DNA from: Candidatus Poseidoniales archaeon
Lineage (GTDB): Archaea > Thermoplasmatota > Poseidoniia > Poseidoniales > Poseidoniaceae
Assembly (NCBI GenBank): GCA_003602605.1
Contig: QQRW01000038.1
Span: 1 to 54,061 of the forward strand
DNA length: 54,061 bases
Reading direction: 5' to 3'
In this document: positions 12,201 through 16,902 of the stretch, piece after piece
How the letters are laid out: every line of letters begins with the position of its first letter
Position numbering within the stretch: position 1 is the stretch's first letter
Program-made: the position numbers and the translations under genes
The notes under the pieces: generated by a model
What the model was told of the DNA's origin: nothing
What the model saw: the letters and a program-made list of their open reading frames with translations, nothing else
Database searches by the model: none

Positions 12201-12463
12201 TCGACAACTGCACCGATACGTGCGTAGGTGTAGCCTTCCTCGATGTTTCCTGGACCGCCGTCTCGGAAGAAATGGTCTACAGGTCCGATCCATCGGTGTT
12301 CGGGGATTTGACGAATACTGACCTTGGAATCGAGAATATTCTGCCAAAATGAATCGATGTCTGGTGCATCCGGCATCAGTGCTGAAACCCCAATAACAGC
12401 AATCGGTTCAAACGGCCCTTGTTCAAGTCCCTGGACTTCGTTTCCTTTGGCATCTTTGACCAT
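3293..12463 (-). CDS. Multidomain fatty acid/polyketide-type megasynthase: KS-AT-degenerate carrier-KS2-carrier x4-KR-DH
   Basis: KS DAACASS / [11 protein letters not shown] / [25 protein letters not shown] / GHSLGEY / SHAFHS; second KS [10 protein letters not shown] / [11 protein letters not shown]; four [12 protein letters not shown] carrier units; KR [37 protein letters not shown]. ATG preceded by GAGGTGA. Confidence 0.95.
   Translation of the reverse strand: [3056 protein letters not shown]
3330..4330 (-). other. Domain: dehydratase-like double hotdog (approximate bounds)
   Basis: [30 protein letters not shown]; later FHGPRFQ and [10 protein letters not shown]. Confidence 0.75.
4370..5935 (-). 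other. Domain: ketoreductase KR with N-terminal structural SDR-like half (approximate bounds)
   Basis: [15 protein letters not shown] nucleotide-binding loop; [19 protein letters not shown]. Confidence 0.85.
6015..6260 (-). repeat. Carrier domain ACP4
   Basis: [66 protein letters not shown]. Confidence 0.9.
6355..6600 (-). repeat. Carrier domain ACP3
   Basis: [66 protein letters not shown]. Confidence 0.9.
6705..6955 (-). repeat. Carrier domain ACP2
   Basis: [66 protein letters not shown]. Confidence 0.9.
7060..7290 (-). repeat. Carrier domain ACP1 (first of four in protein order)
   Basis: [66 protein letters not shown]. Confidence 0.9.
7590..9005 (-). other. Domain: second ketosynthase KS2 (approximate bounds)
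   Basis: Active-site-like Cys codon 8375-8377 in [34 protein letters not shown]. Confidence 0.85.
9120..9345 (-). other. Domain: degenerate carrier-like segment
   Basis: [30 protein letters not shown] lines up by eye with [30 protein letters not shown] but lacks the GxDS/T site. Confidence 0.5.
9600..10560 (-). other. Domain: acyltransferase AT (approximate bounds)
   Basis: GHSLGEY Ser codon at 10250-10252; [15 protein letters not shown]. Confidence 0.9.
11039..12412 (-). other. Domain: ketosynthase KS1 (approximate bounds)
   Basis: Cys codon at 11786-11788 (residue about 226) in DAACASS, plus both downstream His motifs. Confidence 0.9.
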
Positions 12464-12474
12464 ATCATCTCACC

Positions 12475-13269
12475 TCAGTCGTTCATAATGCTCTGCGGCA
12501 CCATCGTAATCGAATATCCACCATCAACATAGATGCATTGCCCAGTGACGCCGCTTGAGAGGGGGCTAGCTAACCACAAGGTTGCACCTGCAACATCCTC
12601 TTGGCTGACGTTCCTTCGCAGAGGCGAGTTGGCTTCGACATGGTCGAGAATATTGTCAAATCCTGGAACGCCGCTCGCAGCGATAGTCCGTATAGGGCCT
12701 GAAGAAATTGCATTCACACGGTGTCCTTCTGGACCAAGGTGGCATGCAAGTTCACGCGTCCAACATTCCAGTGCCGCCTTAGCCATCGACATTATTCCGT
12801 AATTTGGAACGAAACGGTTTGAAGCCGCATAGGTCAACGTGACCGTTGAAGATCCTGGATTGAGATACGGCAGAGCATGCTTCAAACATCGTTGCAATGA
12901 ATTCGCTGAAATCGTCATTGCTGTATTAATATCGCTGTCCTCTACAAACAAAATTGGACGGTCAAAGCATGCACGAGGAGCAAAGCCAATCGCGTGAATC
13001 AGAATATCTGCCTTCTTGCCGGGGTGGTCTTTCTCAAACGCCTCAAAGAATTCTCGAGTTGTGGCATCTTCCGCAACATCCAACGGATAAAATCCACCAA
13101 TCTGTGGCAACTTATCCTTTAGTTGGAAAATACGGCTCATGAAACGCTTCTGATAACCGAGGTACAGCGTGACACCAGCAGCAGCAAGTTGTTGACAAAT
13201 GGCCCATGCAATCGAGTCCTCACTGGCAACACCGAAGACAAAGGCTATTTTTCCCTGTAATTGTAGCAT
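12475..13269 (-). CDS. fabI: Enoyl-[acyl-carrier-protein] reductase, FabI-like SDR
   Basis: GVASEDSIAWAICQQLAAAG; YGIMSMAKAALE (FabI-type Y-x6-K); NAISSGPIRTIAASGVPGFD; GQCIYVDGGYSI. ATG at 13269 preferred over the ORF-track GTG at 13308. Confidence 0.9.
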   Translation of the reverse strand: MLQLQGKIAFVFGVASEDSIAWAICQQLAAAGVTLYLGYQKRFMSRIFQLKDKLPQIGGFYPLDVAEDATTREFFEAFEKDHPGKKADILIHAIGFAPRACFDRPILFVEDSDINTAMTISANSLQRCLKHALPYLNPGSSTVTLTYAASNRFVPNYGIMSMAKAALECWTRELACHLGPEGHRVNAISSGPIRTIAASGVPGFDNILDHVEANSPLRRNVSQEDVAGATLWLASPLSSGVTGQCIYVDGGYSITMVPQSIMND

Positions 13270-13310
13270 AAAAGCACCTACCCAATGGGTAGGTGTTGGC
13301 CGTAACACCT
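13270..13310 (-). promoter_or_regulatory. Candidate fabI-operon leader with two overlapping inverted repeats (operator or translational switch)
   Basis: Minus strand AGGTGTT ACGGCC AACACCT ACCC ATT GGGTAGGTG CTTTT ATG: a 7-bp and a 9-bp inverted repeat sharing CACCT. The 3' arm contains TAGGTG 5 nt before the ATG. Confidence 0.6.
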
Positions 13311-13362
13311 ATCCTATGACTGTTCCCTATGTTGTGTAGGTAAAAACATGGGTTCTGTGACC

Positions 13363-13371
13363 CTAATTTTT
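13363..13371 (-). promoter_or_regulatory. Possible TATA-like element for the fabI operon
   Basis: Minus strand AAAAATTAG in the intergenic gap, about 95 nt upstream of ATG 13269. Confidence 0.3.
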
Positions 13372-13384
13372 GAGCCGAAGGGCC

Positions 13385-14497
13385 TCACAGGTCATCGAAT
13401 AAATCATCAAACTCATCATTTGATGACGAGCTTTCGTCAAGATCGTCGAAAAGGTCATCGAAATCATCTGCTGATGGTTGCTGAACTGGCTCCTCTGGTA
13501 GGATAATGGGTTGTTGAATTTGAGGCATCTTGTTTTTATTTGGCTTCTTCTTTGTCACCACTCGAATGAGAACGACCAAGAACAAGACAAGTAGGATAGC
13601 TCCACCTCCAATCGAAGCGTACAACAGCGTGCTATCGGAATTCAAGGAATCGAGCCCATCAATACCTGCATTCTTTGATGGTGCTGTGATATCGAGTTGA
13701 ATTGTAATTTCACTAAATGGAGCATCATCATCATCGCCACTTTGAGCTCGGATGATAAGAGGCATACGCAAATCTTCACTCACGGAAGACGGGGCCCGAA
13801 TAGACAGTGTTTTCACACCAGATGTGCCTTGGTAGGGAACATTCTCATTCACCTTTTTTCCACTCGGGAAAGTAAACTGCGCTGCCTCGAGGTCAGCAGC
13901 ATTCACGAACAGGACTTCCAACAAATCGTCGTCATTACCTTTATTGGTCACTTGGAATGAAAACTCAACTTCTTCACTCGTATCCATGTACCGTGTCGAA
14001 ACATCGGAAAGAAGCAATTCGACCATACCGTACGATTCGATAATCAAATCCCCAGAGTATGTCGTGTTAGCGACCCAGGGGCCGTCAGGAAGTTGACCAT
14101 AAGGAAGATTATTCCAAGACTCGACTTTAGCACCAAGTTCAAAGGAATAATCCGTAGAAGCGGGGATTTTAGTTTGTCCAGTGAAAACGACATCAAAGGT
14201 GTCTTCTTCACCTGCTGCAAGAGTGAATGAATCTTCACTAAGTGCCAATTCGACCAAAGTTCCGTCCCATTCAAGCGTTTCCACGCTGATGACTTCACTG
14301 GCAGAAGTTGGATTCGTGACTGTGCACTGGAGTTTCACCTCAGCGTCGGAGGTTGGACGAACATCAAGAACTGGATCAGATGGGCCGCAATCCAATTCAA
14401 CAGCAGGTATTGGTGAACCTTGGGCTGAGGCAGGTAGAACAAGACAAGGTGCCAAGAAAAGACCGAATACGAGACAAAGAATCAGACCCTTTCGCAT
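13385..14497 (-). CDS. Secreted/anchored protein: signal peptide, NEW3/CARDB-like beta domains, C-terminal TM and acidic repeat tail
   Basis: MRKGLILCLVFGLFLAPCLVLPASAQ; TM ILLVLFLVVLIRVV; tail DDFDDLFDDLDESSSSNDEFDDLFDDL. Start trimmed to 14497 because the longer ORF overlaps the upstream gene. Confidence 0.75.
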   Translation of the reverse strand: MRKGLILCLVFGLFLAPCLVLPASAQGSPIPAVELDCGPSDPVLDVRPTSDAEVKLQCTVTNPTSASEVISVETLEWDGTLVELALSEDSFTLAAGEEDTFDVVFTGQTKIPASTDYSFELGAKVESWNNLPYGQLPDGPWVANTTYSGDLIIESYGMVELLLSDVSTRYMDTSEEVEFSFQVTNKGNDDDLLEVLFVNAADLEAAQFTFPSGKKVNENVPYQGTSGVKTLSIRAPSSVSEDLRMPLIIRAQSGDDDDAPFSEITIQLDITAPSKNAGIDGLDSLNSDSTLLYASIGGGAILLVLFLVVLIRVVTKKKPNKNKMPQIQQPIILPEEPVQQPSADDFDDLFDDLDESSSSNDEFDDLFDDL

Positions 14498-14573
14498 GGT
14501 TGCCACCAAACATCGCTGTATGCTTTCACACATGAATGTGATGGCTTTTTGTCGAAGAAAAAGGCTTCTCGAA

Positions 14574-15461
14574 TTACCTAATGCTCGGCCCGTAGAGTTC
14601 TTCTCCAAGATCACGATGTGCTTTCCAGAGATATTCTTCATCCAACCCTGCCTCTAAGAGTTGATGCGTTCTTTTTGGCACCGTTTTGGGACCTAAAACT
14701 GCCCCGGGACGGCGAACATCATCCATATAATCCGTTTCAAGAAAGAAACCGTGTGAAGATGACTCAACTGTTTGCATCAATTCGGAGATCGCACCCTTTC
14801 CAATCAAGACGCTCGGAGTAAGCCCTTGTGTGACTTCTTTGGAAATCGTTGCAGGAGCATAATGACGAACCAAACGACGAGGGGAAAGGCCCGCTTTTTC
14901 AGCCATTGCAGAGAGGTCTCGGTATGTTGAATCGAGTTCACCTTCGACGTGTAGTTGCAGAGCAATTCCTTCTTTTTTCGCCAAGTGCATTGTTTCCAGA
15001 AGCAAGGTGTTGGAGAGTTCCCAAACAGTGTCATCGACAGGCCAGTGCGGCCTACCAACCTCACCGACAGCGTGGGCCTTGCCTTCATGCACAAATTCGA
15101 GTGCAGCATCAATGCTGTCGCGATAATTTTCCACCGCCTTTTCAGCGCCTTTTTCTCCAGATTCCTGCATCCATGCTGCGAACTGATGGGCGAATGCTGC
15201 TGGATGAGGACCGAGAACGACACGAACGCCAAGGCCGACTTTTCTTCGGACTTCTTCCGCCATCTCAATTGTATTCGAATACGTCTCAATGTGACCTTGT
15301 TTTTCAGTAGGCGGGGCAGAAAAGTCTGGGCAGTGTACCAAGACAATGTCCGTACCACCTGCGTTTTTGAAGTCTCGAGCAGCATCCAAGTAACGGCCGT
15401 TTCGATTCAAATGGAAGTGATTGTCGAGAACTGGGCCATCCCACCGTTTCGACCCCTCCAT
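14574..15461 (-). CDS. TatD-like metal-dependent hydrolase
   Basis: DNHFHLNRNGRYLDA, GPHPAAF, AVGEVGRPHW, LQLHVEG: TIM-barrel metallohydrolase-like His/Glu motifs. Confidence 0.7.
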   Translation of the reverse strand: MEGSKRWDGPVLDNHFHLNRNGRYLDAARDFKNAGGTDIVLVHCPDFSAPPTEKQGHIETYSNTIEMAEEVRRKVGLGVRVVLGPHPAAFAHQFAAWMQESGEKGAEKAVENYRDSIDAALEFVHEGKAHAVGEVGRPHWPVDDTVWELSNTLLLETMHLAKKEGIALQLHVEGELDSTYRDLSAMAEKAGLSPRRLVRHYAPATISKEVTQGLTPSVLIGKGAISELMQTVESSSHGFFLETDYMDDVRRPGAVLGPKTVPKRTHQLLEAGLDEEYLWKAHRDLGEELYGPSIR

Positions 15462-15520
15462 GAATAGCCCTCAGCATCATGCGATTTCAACGCATGGGAA
15501 AATCACAACGGTTTGGATGA

Positions 15521-16069
15521 TTAAACCTGCTCAGCAAAGTAATTCTTGTCGGTGAATTGGTCTCTCCAATAGACTGCTGCCATGGCGACCATGTTGCTGT
15601 GACGAGCGTTCGTAACAACGCATCGCCCGTTCGGCCAAACTTTGAGTGTGAGGTTGTGCCGTGAATCCTCAAGAACACTGCAACCGAGTCTTTCGTCATA
15701 GATTGCGGTGCCTGCTCCAATATCACCAACAATTTGAGTGATGTTCAAAGGAACTCCAAAATCAAACGACGCAATCACTGGGCCGAGTTCTGTTTCGAGT
15801 CCTGCGTCGCTGAGCCCAAGTCGGAGCATGAGTTCTTTTGCTGCGGCTCGCGCTGCATCAACACGCTGCGTCCCGTGAACGGTCACACGACCTTCACGAT
15901 CGATAACCAGAGTTGCGCGTGGACGGTCGAGGACTTTGATGACAACTCCACCGGTCTCCTGCCCACCGAGTTGTGAGACAACATCCTGTTGGTTGATAGG
16001 GGAGGGTGGAACGAAGCGAACAAGTTGGTTTTCAATACGAACTTCAATGGCTGCACCGGGCATAATCAT
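15521..16069 (-). CDS. TATA-binding-protein-like protein (divergent)
   Basis: Two imperfect repeats reminiscent of TBP (RATLVIDREGRVTVHGTQRVDAARAAAKEL; NLTLKVWPNGRCVVTNARHSNMVAMAAV; SFDFGVPLNITQIVGDI). Start overlaps the upstream stop by 3 nt. Confidence 0.6.
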   Translation of the reverse strand: MIMPGAAIEVRIENQLVRFVPPSPINQQDVVSQLGGQETGGVVIKVLDRPRATLVIDREGRVTVHGTQRVDAARAAAKELMLRLGLSDAGLETELGPVIASFDFGVPLNITQIVGDIGAGTAIYDERLGCSVLEDSRHNLTLKVWPNGRCVVTNARHSNMVAMAAVYWRDQFTDKNYFAEQV

Positions 16070-16902
16070 TCCTCCTCTGTTTGACCTGATGAGGTCGTGA
16101 TTAAACTAATCTCCTCTCCGTTTGGAAGAGTTTGAAGTGCTTGCAAAAGCGTATTCCGGTGAGGCAAGTACATCACCAAAAGCAGGGTAGCTTCGCCACC
16201 ATGCTCGGCTCGCAGAGATGCCAAAGCCCCACGGAGTCGGGCAGCGTATCGTCGGTCACGGTCTGCTGCAACCTCTGGCGAGACAATCCATTCACTCAAA
16301 TCCCACCATGTGGCAGAGAGAACTGCGGCTGATCCAAAATTTGAGGACACACCTTTCGGTGGTTTTTGCGCATCGAAAATATTCTTCTTGACGCGCTTGC
16401 GCCATTTACCACCAATCGAAATCATTCCGAGCAACTTACGCCAGTGCGATGCTGCTTTTGCTTCTCGAGTGAGGTGTTTGTTCCATTCTTCGTCGTCTGC
16501 TGTAGGCTCGATGAAGAAAACGGGCCGTTCGTGACGAACTGCGTTCCGATGCAATCTTCGAGGCTCTGGGTCTGGGAAACGTCCACTCGTTACGTCTTCA
16601 ACCATCGAAATTTCATCTAAGAAAATCCCGAAAGAACCTCCTGAAATCAAACCATGAGACAGATTTACTCCCGGGGATTCAGCTTCGTCTTTTTCTTCTT
16701 GGACCCATAGATCGACCACATCAGGCGATTCAAGCAAAGCCAAGCCATGCCATTCTTCACGTGTTCGCATAGAACGAGGGTAGACGACCGTCGGCAGTAC
16801 CGAATGAATGACAATCTTCCCCCCATCGGGGTCTTCCCAAGTATGGTCGCCCCATTCCAGTCGAGCGGGCACGACGTTCACACTCACTGGTTGTTGACCC
16901 AA
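16066..16902 (-). CDS. Hypothetical protein
   Basis: 278-aa ORF, translationally coupled to the TBP-like gene; ORF-track start is a TTG, true start uncertain. Confidence 0.6.
   Translation of the reverse strand: MGQQPVSVNVVPARLEWGDHTWEDPDGGKIVIHSVLPTVVYPRSMRTREEWHGLALLESPDVVDLWVQEEKDEAESPGVNLSHGLISGGSFGIFLDEISMVEDVTSGRFPDPEPRRLHRNAVRHERPVFFIEPTADDEEWNKHLTREAKAASHWRKLLGMISIGGKWRKRVKKNIFDAQKPPKGVSSNFGSAAVLSATWWDLSEWIVSPEVAADRDRRYAARLRGALASLRAEHGGEATLLLVMYLPHRNTLLQALQTLPNGEEISLITTSSGQTEEE

Noticed and set aside
3293-12463. Interpretation as a canonical PUFA (pfa) synthase
   Set aside because: No PfaB, PfaC or PfaD partners; ER is FabI-type and the second KS retains Cys, so only a general FAS/PKS label is supported.
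13270-13308. ORF-track N-terminal extension MLRPTPTHWVGAF of FabI (GTG start)
   Set aside because: Would be encoded across two inverted repeats; ATG 13269 with adjacent TAGGTG gives a normal FabI N-terminus.
14498-14641. N-terminal extension of the anchored protein
   Set aside because: Overlaps the TatD-like gene end and precedes a typical signal peptide starting at 14497.
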